64,000 nucleotides of DNA from Pseudomonas sp. CHM02 (lineage in GTDB: Bacteria; Pseudomonadota; Gammaproteobacteria; Pseudomonadales; Pseudomonadaceae): positions 62,001 to 126,000 of the forward strand of contig NZ_JFCA01000014.1 of NCBI RefSeq assembly GCF_000612585.1, in the 5' to 3' direction. A program made the position numbers and the translations under genes. Each line of letters begins with the position of its first letter. The stretch's first letter is position 1. Below the pieces are notes generated by a model. The model made no database searches, was not told the origin of the DNA, and was given only the letters and a program-made list of their open reading frames with translations. This document shows, piece after piece, positions 27,429 to 36,581 of the stretch.

Positions 27429-27499
27429 TCGCCGCGTCACTGACCCACTACTAATTTTGCAGCGCAGCGCCAACAAACAGGCGCACGAAGGAGAACAGC

Positions 27500-28285
27500 A
27501 TGCTTCCGGCTCTATGGGTTGCCAAAACAGGTCTGTCCGCCCAGGACACCAACCTGACGACCATTTCCAACAACTTGGCCAACGTGTCGACCACGGGCTT
27601 CAAACGTGACCGTGCCGAGTTCCAGGACTTGCTCTATCAGATCAAGAAGCAGCCAGGCGCCCAGTCGACCCAGGACAGCGAACTGCCGTCGGGCCTGCAA
27701 TTGGGTACCGGTGTGCAGATCGTCGGCACCCAGAAGAACTTCAGCGCCGGTAACCTGCAGCAGACCGGCCAGCCACTGGACATGGCCATCAACGGCCGTG
27801 GGTTCTTCCAGATACTGCAACCGGACGGCACCACTTCGTACACCCGTGACGGTACTTTCCACCTGGATTCCAACGGCCAGATCGTGACCGCCAACGGTTT
27901 TGCCCTGGAGCCGGCCGTGATCGTTCCAGCCGACGCCAAGACCTTCACCGTCGGGAACGACGGCACCGTGTCCATCACCGTCGCCGGCAACCCGGCGTCG
28001 CAAGTGATCGGCAACCTGCAAACCGCCGACTTCATCAACCCGGCCGGCCTGCAGGCCATGGGTAACAACCTGTTCCTGGAAACCGCCTCCAGCGGCGCGC
28101 CGCAAATCGGCACCCCTGGCCTGAACGGCTTCGGCACCACGCTGCAAAGCACCCTGGAAACCTCCAACGTGAGCACCGTTGAGGAGATGGTCAACATGAT
28201 CACTACCCAGCGCGCCTACGAGATGAACTCCAAGGTGATTTCCACCGCCGACCAGATGCTTTCGTTCGTAACGCAGAATCTGTAA
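27500..28285 (+). CDS. flgG: Flagellar distal rod protein FlgG
   Basis: This is the 261-residue distal rod subunit. It has MLPALWVAKTGLSAQDTNLTTISNNLANVSTTGFKRDRAEFQDLLYQ at the N-terminus and the C-terminal block TLETSNVSTVEEMVNMITTQRAYEMNSKVISTADQML. Its length equals the family norm. The ATG follows AAGGAGAAC. It is 71 bases after flgF in the same operon. Confidence 0.97.
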   Translation: MLPALWVAKTGLSAQDTNLTTISNNLANVSTTGFKRDRAEFQDLLYQIKKQPGAQSTQDSELPSGLQLGTGVQIVGTQKNFSAGNLQQTGQPLDMAINGRGFFQILQPDGTTSYTRDGTFHLDSNGQIVTANGFALEPAVIVPADAKTFTVGNDGTVSITVAGNPASQVIGNLQTADFINPAGLQAMGNNLFLETASSGAPQIGTPGLNGFGTTLQSTLETSNVSTVEEMVNMITTQRAYEMNSKVISTADQMLSFVTQNL

Positions 28286-28338
28286 TCAAGTCTATGGGGC
28301 GCTCTTGAGGGCGCCTGCAACACCGTGAGGTAAGGGTC

Positions 28339-29034
28339 ATGAATCGCTATGTTTCCGTTCTGGCATTGAGTGGGATTGCCGTGCTCGCGGGCTGTGTCGC
28401 CCCGACGCCAAAACCCAATGACCCGTACTACGCGCCGGTGTTGCCACGCACGCCGCTGCCAGCGGCTGCCAACAATGGCTCGATCTACCAGGCCGGTTTC
28501 GAACAGAACCTGTACAGCGACCGCAAGGCGTTCCGGGTCGGTGACATCATCACCATCACCCTGAACGAGAAGACCCAGGCCAGCAAGAACGCCAACTCGC
28601 AGATCGGCAAGACCAGCAAGGCCAGCATCGGCCTGACCTCGTTGTTTGGCGCCGTACCGAACACCAATAATCCGCTGGGCAGTGGCGACCTGAGCCTGGA
28701 CGCCGGCTACAGCGGCGACCGTGCCACCAACGGCAAGAGCGCGGCGGGGCAGGGCAACAGCCTGACCGGTTCGATCACCGTGACCGTGGCCGATGTATTG
28801 CCCAACGGCATCATCGCCGTACGCGGTGAAAAGTGGATGACGCTCAACACTGGCGACGAACTGGTGCGCATTGCCGGCATGGTCCGCGCCGATGACATCT
28901 CCACCGACAACACCGTGCCGTCGACGCGAATTGCCGATGCGCGCATTACCTACTCGGGTACGGGTTCGTTTGCTGATGCGAGTCAGCCGGGCTGGTTCGA
29001 CCGTTTCTTCCTTAGCCCGCTGTTCCCTTTCTAG
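28339..29034 (+). CDS. flgH: Flagellar L-ring lipoprotein FlgH
   Basis: This 231-residue outer-membrane lipoprotein forms the L-ring around the rod. A type II signal peptide ends in the lipobox LAGC, so Cys19 becomes lipidated. The body has typical FlgH blocks [25 protein letters not shown] and [30 protein letters not shown]. It ends directly at the flgI start (no gap), so the two are coupled. Confidence 0.96.
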   Translation: MNRYVSVLALSGIAVLAGCVAPTPKPNDPYYAPVLPRTPLPAAANNGSIYQAGFEQNLYSDRKAFRVGDIITITLNEKTQASKNANSQIGKTSKASIGLTSLFGAVPNTNNPLGSGDLSLDAGYSGDRATNGKSAAGQGNSLTGSITVTVADVLPNGIIAVRGEKWMTLNTGDELVRIAGMVRADDISTDNTVPSTRIADARITYSGTGSFADASQPGWFDRFFLSPLFPF

Positions 29035-30150
29035 GTGGCCACTTTGAACTTCAAACAGCTGATGGCGGCCGCACTCCTGCTTTCCTTGAGCGCTGTCGCC
29101 CAGGCCGAACGCCTGAAGGACATCGCCAGCATTTCCGGCGTGCGTTCCAACCAGTTGATCGGCTACGGCCTGGTGGTGGGGCTCAATGGTACGGGTGACC
29201 AGACGACCCAGACCCCATTCACCCTGCAGACCTTCAACAACATGCTCTCGCAGTTCGGCATCAAGGTGCCGGCGGGTTCGGGCAATGTGCAGCTCAAAAA
29301 CGTCGCGGCCGTGTCCATCAGTGCCGACTTGCCGGCGTTCTCCAAGCCGGGCCAGGTGGTGGACATCACCGTGTCGTCCATCGGTAACTCGAAAAGCCTG
29401 CGCGGCGGCACCTTGCTGATGACGCCTTTGAAGGGTATCGACGGTAACGTCTACGCCATCGCCCAGGGCAACCTGGTGGTGGGCGGGTTCGATGCCGAAG
29501 GTCGCGACGGTTCGAAGATCACCGTCAACGTGCCGTCGGCCGGACGTATCCCGGGTGGCGCCACGGTTGAACGCACCGTGCCGAGCGGCTTCAACCAGGG
29601 CAACAGCCTGACCCTGAACCTCAACCGCTCCGACTTCACCACTGCCAAGCGCGTGGTCGACAAGATCAACGACATGCTCGGCCCTGGCGTGGCGCAGGCC
29701 ATCGACGGCGGCTCGATCCGTGTGACCGCGCCGCTGGACCCCAGCCAGCGTGTGGATTACTTGTCAATCCTGGAAAACCTTGAGGTCGACCCGGGCCAGG
29801 CCGTCGCCAAGGTCATCATCAACTCGCGTACCGGTACCATCGTGATCGGCCAGAACGTCAAGGTGTCGCCAGCGGCCGTGACCCACGGCAGCCTGACCGT
29901 GACCATCACCGAAGACCCGATCGTCAGCCAGCCTGGGCCTTTGTCCAACGGCCAGACGGCGGTGGTGCCGCGTTCGCGTGTCAATGCCCAGCAAGAAGCC
30001 AAGCCGATGTTCAAGTTCGGCCCCGGCACCACCCTGGATGAGATTGTCCGTGCGGTGAACCAGGTGGGCGCAGCGCCCGGCGACTTGATGGCGATTCTCG
30101 AAGCTCTGAAACAGGCCGGCGCCTTGCAAGCCGACCTGATCGTGATCTGA
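29035..30150 (+). CDS. flgI: Flagellar P-ring protein FlgI
   Basis: This is a 371-residue periplasmic ring protein with a signal peptide cleaved after AVAQA, then [47 protein letters not shown], near-invariant in the family. The GTG immediately after the flgH stop is used; a TTG three codons on is an alternative. FlgI subunits, exported by Sec, polymerise in the peptidoglycan with help of FlgA, which is not in this window. Confidence 0.96.
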   Translation: MATLNFKQLMAAALLLSLSAVAQAERLKDIASISGVRSNQLIGYGLVVGLNGTGDQTTQTPFTLQTFNNMLSQFGIKVPAGSGNVQLKNVAAVSISADLPAFSKPGQVVDITVSSIGNSKSLRGGTLLMTPLKGIDGNVYAIAQGNLVVGGFDAEGRDGSKITVNVPSAGRIPGGATVERTVPSGFNQGNSLTLNLNRSDFTTAKRVVDKINDMLGPGVAQAIDGGSIRVTAPLDPSQRVDYLSILENLEVDPGQAVAKVIINSRTGTIVIGQNVKVSPAAVTHGSLTVTITEDPIVSQPGPLSNGQTAVVPRSRVNAQQEAKPMFKFGPGTTLDEIVRAVNQVGAAPGDLMAILEALKQAGALQADLIVI

Positions 30151-30154
30151 GGCC

Positions 30155-31426
30155 ATGGCCATGGATATGCGCAAGAGCGGCATAAGCAGCACGGCGGACT
30201 CGGGGTCCTACTCCGACTTGAACCGGCTTAACCAGCTCAAGGTCGGCGACGACAAGAACAGCGAAGGCAACATGCGCAAGGTGGCGCAGGAGTTCGAGTC
30301 GCTGTTTTTGAGCGAGATGCTCAAGTCCATGCGGTCGGCCACCGAGGCGTTGGGTAAAGACAACCCACTGAACACGCCGGCGGCCAAGCAGTACCAGGAA
30401 ATGTACGACCAGCAACTGGCGGTCTCGATGTCCCGCGAGGGCGGTGGTATCGGCCTGGCCGACGTGCTGATGCGCCAGATGCAGAAGAACAAACCGGTGG
30501 AGGCCCAGGCCGCCACCCTGCAGGGCCCGGCGGCAGCCGCGCCGGCGAAGAAGGTCGATGTGCCGACGGAAATCGCCGCGGGCACCCAGGCGGAGGGGCC
30601 GTTGGGTCGCTCCAATGGCCAGCGCCCGCTGTGGGCTTACCGCGTGGCTGAGCCTCAGGCCGGCGCCGCGGCGTCCCATAGCAATGACATGGAGCTGATG
30701 AACCAGCGCCGTATCGCCTTGCCGAGCAAGCTGACCGATCGCCTGCTCGCCGGCATCGTGCCGAGTACCGATGCAACCACCGTCGCCAAGGCCGCACCGC
30801 TGCGTAACAGCGCTGCGGATGACAACGTGATCAACAGCACTGCACGCACCTTCGCCGTGCCGAGCGGGCGCATGCAGGTCTACGGCCGCGCCGTGGCCCA
30901 GCCACCCCTGGCGCCGGCGAAGAAAGCCTTCAGTTCGCAGGATGAATTTGTCGCCACCATGTTGCCGATGGCCAAGGCGGCCGCCGCGCGCATCGGTGTC
31001 GATCCGAAGTACCTGGTGGCCCAGGCCGCCCTGGAAACCGGTTGGGGCAAATCGGTGATGCGCGCCGAAGATGGCAGCAGCAGCCACAACCTGTTCGGCA
31101 TCAAGGCCGGCCAGAGTTGGCAGGGCGGCCAGGCGCGCGCGATCACCAGCGAGTTCCGTGATGGCGCGATGGTCAAGGAAACGGCGCAGTTCCGCTCCTA
31201 CAACTCTTACCAGGACAGCTTCCATGACTTGGTGACATTGCTGCAAAGCAATGATCGCTATAAAGAAGTGGTGAAATCGGCCGACAACCCGGAACAGTTT
31301 GTGCGCGAGTTGCAAAAAGCCGGGTACGCAACCGATCCGGACTACGCCAGCAAGATTTCGCAGATCGCAAAAACGATGAACAGTTACCAGAACTACGCTG
31401 CCGCGGGCGCAACCACACATTTATAA
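30155..31426 (+). CDS. flgJ: Rod-cap protein and peptidoglycan hydrolase FlgJ
   Basis: This is a 423-residue two-domain protein. The N-terminal rod-cap domain contains VAQEFESLFLSEMLKSMRSATEAL and YQEMYDQQLAVSMSREGGGIGLADVLM. A long Ala/Pro-rich linker (about 115-255) joins it to a glucosaminidase domain with catalytic Glu294 in AALETGWGKSVM and the SSHNLFGIKAG motif. It cuts peptidoglycan so the rod can pass. Three in-frame ATGs (30155, 30161, 30167) are possible starts; the first aligns with the expected length. Confidence 0.95.
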   Translation: MAMDMRKSGISSTADSGSYSDLNRLNQLKVGDDKNSEGNMRKVAQEFESLFLSEMLKSMRSATEALGKDNPLNTPAAKQYQEMYDQQLAVSMSREGGGIGLADVLMRQMQKNKPVEAQAATLQGPAAAAPAKKVDVPTEIAAGTQAEGPLGRSNGQRPLWAYRVAEPQAGAAASHSNDMELMNQRRIALPSKLTDRLLAGIVPSTDATTVAKAAPLRNSAADDNVINSTARTFAVPSGRMQVYGRAVAQPPLAPAKKAFSSQDEFVATMLPMAKAAAARIGVDPKYLVAQAALETGWGKSVMRAEDGSSSHNLFGIKAGQSWQGGQARAITSEFRDGAMVKETAQFRSYNSYQDSFHDLVTLLQSNDRYKEVVKSADNPEQFVRELQKAGYATDPDYASKISQIAKTMNSYQNYAAAGATTHL

Positions 31427-31436
31427 GGTCTGAACC

Positions 31437-33482
31437 ATGAGTTTGCTCAGTATCGGGATGTCAGGGCTCAACGCCTCTCAAGGATCGTTGTCGGTCTTGA
31501 GTAACAACATTGCCAACGCCAATACCTCGGGATACTCGCGCCAGCAGACCACCCAGAATGCGAGTGCGTCGAACCCCTATGGCGGCGTGTTCATCGGCAG
31601 CGGTACGACCCTGGCGGACGTGCGCCGGGTGTACAACGAGTTCCTCGATGCGGCCTACCAGAACAGCACCGCGCTCAATAACGATGCCAAGGCGTATGCC
31701 GACCAGGCGAACGCTATCGACAAGACTCTGTCGGACAAGACCACCGGCATGTCCTCGGTGCTCAGTGCGTTCTTTGCCGCCGTGCAGACCTCTGCGGCCA
31801 ACCCCAGCGATGTGTCCGCGCGGCAGGTGTTGCTGACCAGCGCCCAGACCCTGAGCAACCGCTTCAACTCGATTTCGACCCAGCTGAACCAGCAGAAAGA
31901 GTCGATCAATGGCCAGTTGAAGACCATGAGCGATCAGGTCAACCAGTTGACCTCCTCGATTGCCTCGCTCAACAAGCAGATCACCCAGGCGCAGGGCTCC
32001 AGCAACAGTGCTCCGGCCAACCTGCTGGATGCACGTAACGAAGCAGTGCGTTCGCTGAACGAATTGGTCGGCGTCACGGCTGTCGAGAAGAACGGTGTGT
32101 TCAGCGTCAGTACCGGCACCGGTCAGTCCCTGGTGCTGGGCGATCAATCCAACAGCATTTCGGCAGTGCCGAGCTCAAGCGACCCTAGCCAGTACACCAT
32201 CCAGCTCAATGCGGGCGGCGGCACCTCGGTGGACCTGGGTAACGTGCTCAGCGGCGGCAGCATCGGTGGCTTGTTGCGTTATCGCAGCGATGCCTTGATG
32301 CCGGCCATCAACGATCTGGGGCGTATCGCAATCGTCACTGCGGACACGGTCAACAGCCAGTTGGGCCAAGGCTTGGACCTGAACGGCGACTTTGGATCGT
32401 CGTTGTTCAAGGACATCAACAGCGCCGCTGCCATTGCGCAGCGCAGCGTGGGCTCGGCGAGCAACAGCACCGGCTCTGGCAACTTGAATGTGACCATCAG
32501 CGACACCAGCAAGCTGACGACCTACGACTATAAAGTCACCTTCACCAGTGGCAACAACTACACGGTGGTGCGTTCCGACGGCAAATCCATGGGCGCGTTC
32601 GACACCACGACCACGCCGCCGCCGGTGATTGACGGCTTCACCCTGGCCCTGGACGGCAAAGGGCCGATGGCCGCGGGTGACAGCTTCAAAGTCAGCCCGA
32701 CCGACAACGGCGCGACCAACATTGGCACTGATTTGAAGGACGCCAATAAGATCGCGTTCGCCGGGCCGTTGCTGGGTGAGGGCAGCAAGACCAACGAGGG
32801 CACTGGTACCTTTACACCGCCGACGTTGACCTTGCCTATCGATATTCACGGCGGCGCCGACACCGCTCAATTGCGCACCGGGATTGAACACTCGATGCCG
32901 GTGAAGATGGTGTTTGGCAAACCTGCGGCCGACGGCACCCAGACCTATACGGTCAACGACGCCCAGGGCAACCCGATCGGCACCGGCAGCATCATTCCGG
33001 GCCAAACCAACAAGATCACCATTGATGTGCCGATGCGTGACGCCAACGGTGCGCTGGTCGTACCGGCCAAGAGCTTCAAGTTCGACACCACTGTCGGTGG
33101 TTCACCCGCGAATGGCGACAGCACGACCTTTTCCTTCAACGCTTCGGGCAAGTCGGATAACCGTAATGCCCAGGCCTTGCTCGACCTGCAGACCAAGGCC
33201 ACCGTCGGCCTGGCGGATGGCAGCGGTGGTGGCGTAAGCCTGGTGGCTGCCAACAGTCGACTGGTGTCGACCGTCGGTGCCAAGGCGGCCTCGGCCAACA
33301 CTGACACCACCGCCACGGGCGCACTGCTCAAGGCCAACCAGGACGCACGCAACTCGGTATCCCAGGTCAACCTGGATGAAGAGGCGGGCGACATGATCAA
33401 GTTCCAGCAGTACTACACCGCGTCGTCGCAGATCATCAAGGCTGCGCAAGAAACCTTCAGTACGCTGATCAATAGTCTTTAA
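31437..33482 (+). CDS. flgK: Hook-filament junction protein FlgK (HAP1)
   Basis: This is a 681-residue junction protein. The conserved N-terminus is MSLLSIGMSGLNASQGSLSVLSNNIANANTSGYSRQQTTQ, with coiled regions to about 190. The C-terminal block is VNLDEEAGDMIKFQQYYTASSQIIKAAQETFSTLINSL. The middle is variable and Thr/Ser/Gly-rich, typical of surface-exposed domains. It is exported by the flagellar type III apparatus with the FlgN chaperone, which is not in this window. flgL follows 14 bases on. Confidence 0.96.
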   Translation: MSLLSIGMSGLNASQGSLSVLSNNIANANTSGYSRQQTTQNASASNPYGGVFIGSGTTLADVRRVYNEFLDAAYQNSTALNNDAKAYADQANAIDKTLSDKTTGMSSVLSAFFAAVQTSAANPSDVSARQVLLTSAQTLSNRFNSISTQLNQQKESINGQLKTMSDQVNQLTSSIASLNKQITQAQGSSNSAPANLLDARNEAVRSLNELVGVTAVEKNGVFSVSTGTGQSLVLGDQSNSISAVPSSSDPSQYTIQLNAGGGTSVDLGNVLSGGSIGGLLRYRSDALMPAINDLGRIAIVTADTVNSQLGQGLDLNGDFGSSLFKDINSAAAIAQRSVGSASNSTGSGNLNVTISDTSKLTTYDYKVTFTSGNNYTVVRSDGKSMGAFDTTTTPPPVIDGFTLALDGKGPMAAGDSFKVSPTDNGATNIGTDLKDANKIAFAGPLLGEGSKTNEGTGTFTPPTLTLPIDIHGGADTAQLRTGIEHSMPVKMVFGKPAADGTQTYTVNDAQGNPIGTGSIIPGQTNKITIDVPMRDANGALVVPAKSFKFDTTVGGSPANGDSTTFSFNASGKSDNRNAQALLDLQTKATVGLADGSGGGVSLVAANSRLVSTVGAKAASANTDTTATGALLKANQDARNSVSQVNLDEEAGDMIKFQQYYTASSQIIKAAQETFSTLINSL

Positions 33483-33496
33483 GGGAGTCTGGGACG

Positions 33497-35101
33497 ATGC
33501 GCATTTCCACAGCACAATACTTCGAAACCACTTCCGCCAAGTATTCGGATAACTATTCAAGCGTCGTGAAGGCCCAGAACCAGGCCAGCACCGGTGTGCG
33601 TGTGGAAACCGCCTCCGATGACCCGGTCGCGGCGGCACGCCTGTTGATGCTGCAACAGCAGAAAGACATGCTGGCTCAGTTCAACGGCAACATCACCAGC
33701 TTGAAGAACTCGCTGACCAACGAAGAAAGCGTGCTCGGTTCGATCAACGATGCGCTGCAAGCTGCCAGTACCCTGGCCCTCCAGGCGGGCGGCTCGCTCA
33801 GTGACGCCGACCGCAAGTCTATTGCAGGTCAGGTCGCGGCCCTGGAAGACCAGGTGCTGGGCTTGCTCAACAGCAAGGACTCGTCGGGTAACTACCTGTT
33901 TTCCGGTTCCAAAACGTCGACGCCGCCTTACAGCCGTAACAGTGACGGGACTTACACCTATCAGGGTGATGAAACCCCGCTGAGCCTGCAGGTTTCCGAC
34001 ACGTTGAAGGTCAGTGCCGGCGATACCGGCAAGAGCATCATGGGCGGGGCGGTCAACTCGGGCCGTACCCAGTCGACCTGGATCGCACCGCCGATCGTGC
34101 CGCCGGCAACGGCGCCGGTGCCCAATGACAACAAGGTATCGTTGTCGGCCGGCCTGGTGACGTCGGGCACCGACTACACCAGAAAGTTTGCGGACGGCCA
34201 GCCATACAAGCTGACCTTTACCAGCAGCACCCAATACACGGTGTCCGATAAAGACGGTAACGACATCACCTCGGAAATTCCGGGTAACGGCACGTTCGAC
34301 TCCACCAAGGAAGGCGCTTCCACGGTGAGCCTGCGCGGCGTCAACTTCGACATCAATCTCGACCTCAAGGGCGTTGCCCCGGGGCCGGATTCCGACGCAT
34401 TGGTCAAGGATCGTTCGTTCAGCCTGGCCGCCAAGCCCGATACCTTCAGTGTCTCGCGTACGCCGAGTAACACGTCCACCGCGCAATTGACCAATGCCAC
34501 CGTGAGCAACCAGGCGGCCTATTCCAGTACATTCCCGGCCAACAGCGGTGCGGTCATCAAGTTCACCTCCGGTACTGCGTATGAGGTATATGCCCAGCCG
34601 TACACCGCTGACAGCAAGGCCATTGCCACGGGTGACACCGGTGGCGGTACTACGGTGACTGCCGCAGGCGTGACCTTCGATATCAGTGGCACGCCACAAA
34701 ACGGCGATCAGTTTTCCGTGGCTGCCAGCACGCAGAAGACTCAGAACGCGCTGGATACCTTGAGCCAGTTGCGCCAGGCCCTGGAACAGCCAGCCGATGG
34801 AAATCCGGCGGCGATGCTCAAGTTGAAGGATGTCCTGAGCTCGTCCGTGGCCAATCTGGGCAATTCTCGTGCTCAGGTCGATAACGTGCGCGGTTCCATC
34901 GGTGCGCGCGGCGCGGCACTGGACATCCAGGCCAGTGAAAACACCAGCATCGGCCTGGCCAATACCAGCACCATGAGTGACTTGGGCAATATCGACACGG
35001 CCCAGGCCGCGATCAACCTGACCTTGCAGCAGACCATGCTGCAGGCCTCGCAGTTGGCTTTCGTGAAAATCTCGCAGTTGAGCCTCTTCAACAAGATGTA
35101 A
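33497..35101 (+). CDS. flgL: Hook-filament junction protein FlgL (HAP3)
   Basis: This is a 534-residue flagellin-like protein. It starts MRISTAQYFETTSAKYSDNYSSVVKAQNQASTGVRVETASDDPVAAARLLML and ends with TSMS-like helices (LTLQQTMLQASQLAFVKISQLSLFNKM). It is longer than P. aeruginosa FlgL (about 440) because of an enlarged variable centre at about 150-400. It is the last gene of the flgF operon, followed by a perfect hairpin. Confidence 0.95.
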   Translation: MRISTAQYFETTSAKYSDNYSSVVKAQNQASTGVRVETASDDPVAAARLLMLQQQKDMLAQFNGNITSLKNSLTNEESVLGSINDALQAASTLALQAGGSLSDADRKSIAGQVAALEDQVLGLLNSKDSSGNYLFSGSKTSTPPYSRNSDGTYTYQGDETPLSLQVSDTLKVSAGDTGKSIMGGAVNSGRTQSTWIAPPIVPPATAPVPNDNKVSLSAGLVTSGTDYTRKFADGQPYKLTFTSSTQYTVSDKDGNDITSEIPGNGTFDSTKEGASTVSLRGVNFDINLDLKGVAPGPDSDALVKDRSFSLAAKPDTFSVSRTPSNTSTAQLTNATVSNQAAYSSTFPANSGAVIKFTSGTAYEVYAQPYTADSKAIATGDTGGGTTVTAAGVTFDISGTPQNGDQFSVAASTQKTQNALDTLSQLRQALEQPADGNPAAMLKLKDVLSSSVANLGNSRAQVDNVRGSIGARGAALDIQASENTSIGLANTSTMSDLGNIDTAQAAINLTLQQTMLQASQLAFVKISQLSLFNKM

Positions 35102-35114
35102 GCGGCGTTACAGC

Positions 35115-35148
35115 CAACGGCCCGCCCTGGAAACAGGGCGGGCCGTTG
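35115..35148 (+). terminator. Perfect 15-bp hairpin after flgL
   Basis: The arm CAACGGCCCGCCCTG, loop GAAA and exact complement lie 13 bases after flgL. The T tract behind it is weak (TCGTTTC), so it could be a terminator, an mRNA-protecting hairpin, or both. Confidence 0.7.
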
Positions 35149-35376
35149 TCGTTTCTGCGACTTAATTGTTTGAAGGTTTTGCACAAAGCACACAAAATTG
35201 AGTGACCTGTGAGTCATAAAGCGCATCTTCACTGTATCGTGTGAAAAGGATAAGTCGTCACAGGGTCCTTGCAGGGCGGCTTTCAGCGAGATTTTTATGG
35301 GGTTATCCCCTTTATTGTCAGCGCTCCGGGCGTGGCCCAGGGGTGTTCTCCAGCTATTTAGTATTGGGAAGCCACA

Positions 35377-36306
35377 ATGATTGGCATAAAAAGCATCGCC
35401 AGTTACGTGCCGGCAGACGGGATCGATAACTACGCCCAGGGTGCCAAATTCGCCAAGGATGAAGAGTTCATCATTGGCAAGATCGGTTCGGCGTTCCTGC
35501 CGCGCAAGGAAGCGGCGCAGGAAACCTCCGATCTGTGTGTCGAGGCGGTCAACGCTTTGTTTGCCAACAACCCGGATTTGAAGCGCGAGTCGATCGACGC
35601 GTTGATTGTCGTCACCCAGAACGGTGATGAAGAAGGCCTGCCGCACACGGCCGCCATCGTCCAGGACAAGCTCGGCCTGCCGACCCACGTCGCGGCCTTC
35701 GATATTTCCCTGGGCTGCTCCGGCTACGTCTACGGCATCTACGCAATGAAGGGCTTCATGGAAGCCGCCGGCCTGAAAAACGGCCTGCTGATCACCGCCG
35801 ACCCGTATTCGAAGATCGTCGACCCGGAAGACCGTAACACCACCATGCTGTTCGGCGACGCCGCTACCGCCACCTGGATGGGCGAAGACGCGCCGTGGTT
35901 GCTGGGCAAATCCAAGTTCGGCACCGACGGTTCCGGCGCGCCGCACCTGAAGGTCAGCGATGGCGTGTTCTTCATGAATGGCCGCCAGGTCTTCAACTTT
36001 GCCTTGCTCAAGGTGCCGGCGCACTTGCACGAGCTGCTCAATGAGTCGGACCTCAAGGCTGACGAGATTGACGCCTTCTGCATTCACCAGGGCAGTGCGG
36101 CGATTGTCGATGCCGTGGCGCGTCGTTTTGAAGATGCCCCGGTGGACAAGTTCATCAAGGACATGGTCGAGACCGGCAACACCGTGTCGTCGAGCATTCC
36201 ATTGCTGCTGGAAAAGCACGTGATGGACGCTACCTGGAAGCGCGTGGCCATCAGCGGTTTTGGCGTGGGCCTGTCGTGGGGCTCGGCGATTCTCTATCGT
36301 CCGTGA
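35377..36306 (+). CDS. FabH-like ketoacyl-ACP synthase III beside fliC
   Basis: This is a 309-residue thiolase-fold condensing enzyme. The catalytic triad is complete: Cys114 in SLGCSGYVYG, His237 in CIHQGS, Asn268 in TGNTVSS. It forms a carbon-carbon bond between acyl-CoA and an acceptor on ACP. It lies alone between flgL and fliC. In P. syringae a homologous gene (orf3) stands at this position with the flagellin glycosyltransferases fgt1/fgt2, where it is thought to help make the acyl part of the flagellin glycan. No glycosyltransferase is present here, so its role is inferred only. It has its own strong terminator. Confidence 0.85.
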   Translation: MIGIKSIASYVPADGIDNYAQGAKFAKDEEFIIGKIGSAFLPRKEAAQETSDLCVEAVNALFANNPDLKRESIDALIVVTQNGDEEGLPHTAAIVQDKLGLPTHVAAFDISLGCSGYVYGIYAMKGFMEAAGLKNGLLITADPYSKIVDPEDRNTTMLFGDAATATWMGEDAPWLLGKSKFGTDGSGAPHLKVSDGVFFMNGRQVFNFALLKVPAHLHELLNESDLKADEIDAFCIHQGSAAIVDAVARRFEDAPVDKFIKDMVETGNTVSSSIPLLLEKHVMDATWKRVAISGFGVGLSWGSAILYRP

Positions 36307-36340
36307 CGCTTTAATAGCCTGCAGCGCGTCCCAAAAGAAG

Positions 36341-36372
36341 ACGCCGATGATCGAAAGATCATCGGCGTTTTT
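36341..36372 (+). terminator. Rho-independent terminator after the ketoacyl synthase
   Basis: ACGCCGATGATC, loop GAAA and GATCATCGGCGT make a perfect 12-bp stem followed by a T tract. It isolates the synthase gene from fliC. Confidence 0.9.
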
Positions 36373-36474
36373 TATTTGGCGCCAGAAAAACCAATGAAAT
36401 CGGGGGGTTGAGCCCGTGTAAACCCTTGAATTGCAAGGGGTGGCACGGCGCCAGTAAAAAAATCAAAAAAAATC

Positions 36475-36502
36475 CTCAAGCAACCGGCTACCACGACGAT
36501 AA
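36475..36502 (+). promoter_or_regulatory. Sigma-28 (FliA) promoter of fliC
   Basis: CTCAAG at 36475-36480 and GACGATAA at 36495-36502 are separated by 14 bases, close to the Pseudomonas FliA pattern (TCAAG...GCCGATAA). It lies about 80 bases before the fliC ATG. Flagellin is a late, FliA-dependent gene in pseudomonads. Confidence 0.75.
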
Positions 36503-36581
36503 CTATTACGTAGGTTCTCAGGCCACACCCGGCGGTTGCCAGGGCCGGAAGCCGCAGTATCCATCCAACGAGGATTTCGTC

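Noticed and set aside
30011..31420. 469-residue minus-strand open frame opposite flgJ
   Set aside because: Antisense of flgJ, which has a complete two-domain structure.
35149..35376. Sigma-54 or FliA promoter for the ketoacyl synthase
   Set aside because: I searched by eye for GG-N10-GC and TAAAG/TCAAG-GCCGATAA pairs and found no convincing match.
34873..36219. 448-residue minus-strand open frame over flgL end and the ketoacyl synthase
   Set aside because: It spans two real genes in antisense and an obvious terminator; low-complexity composition.
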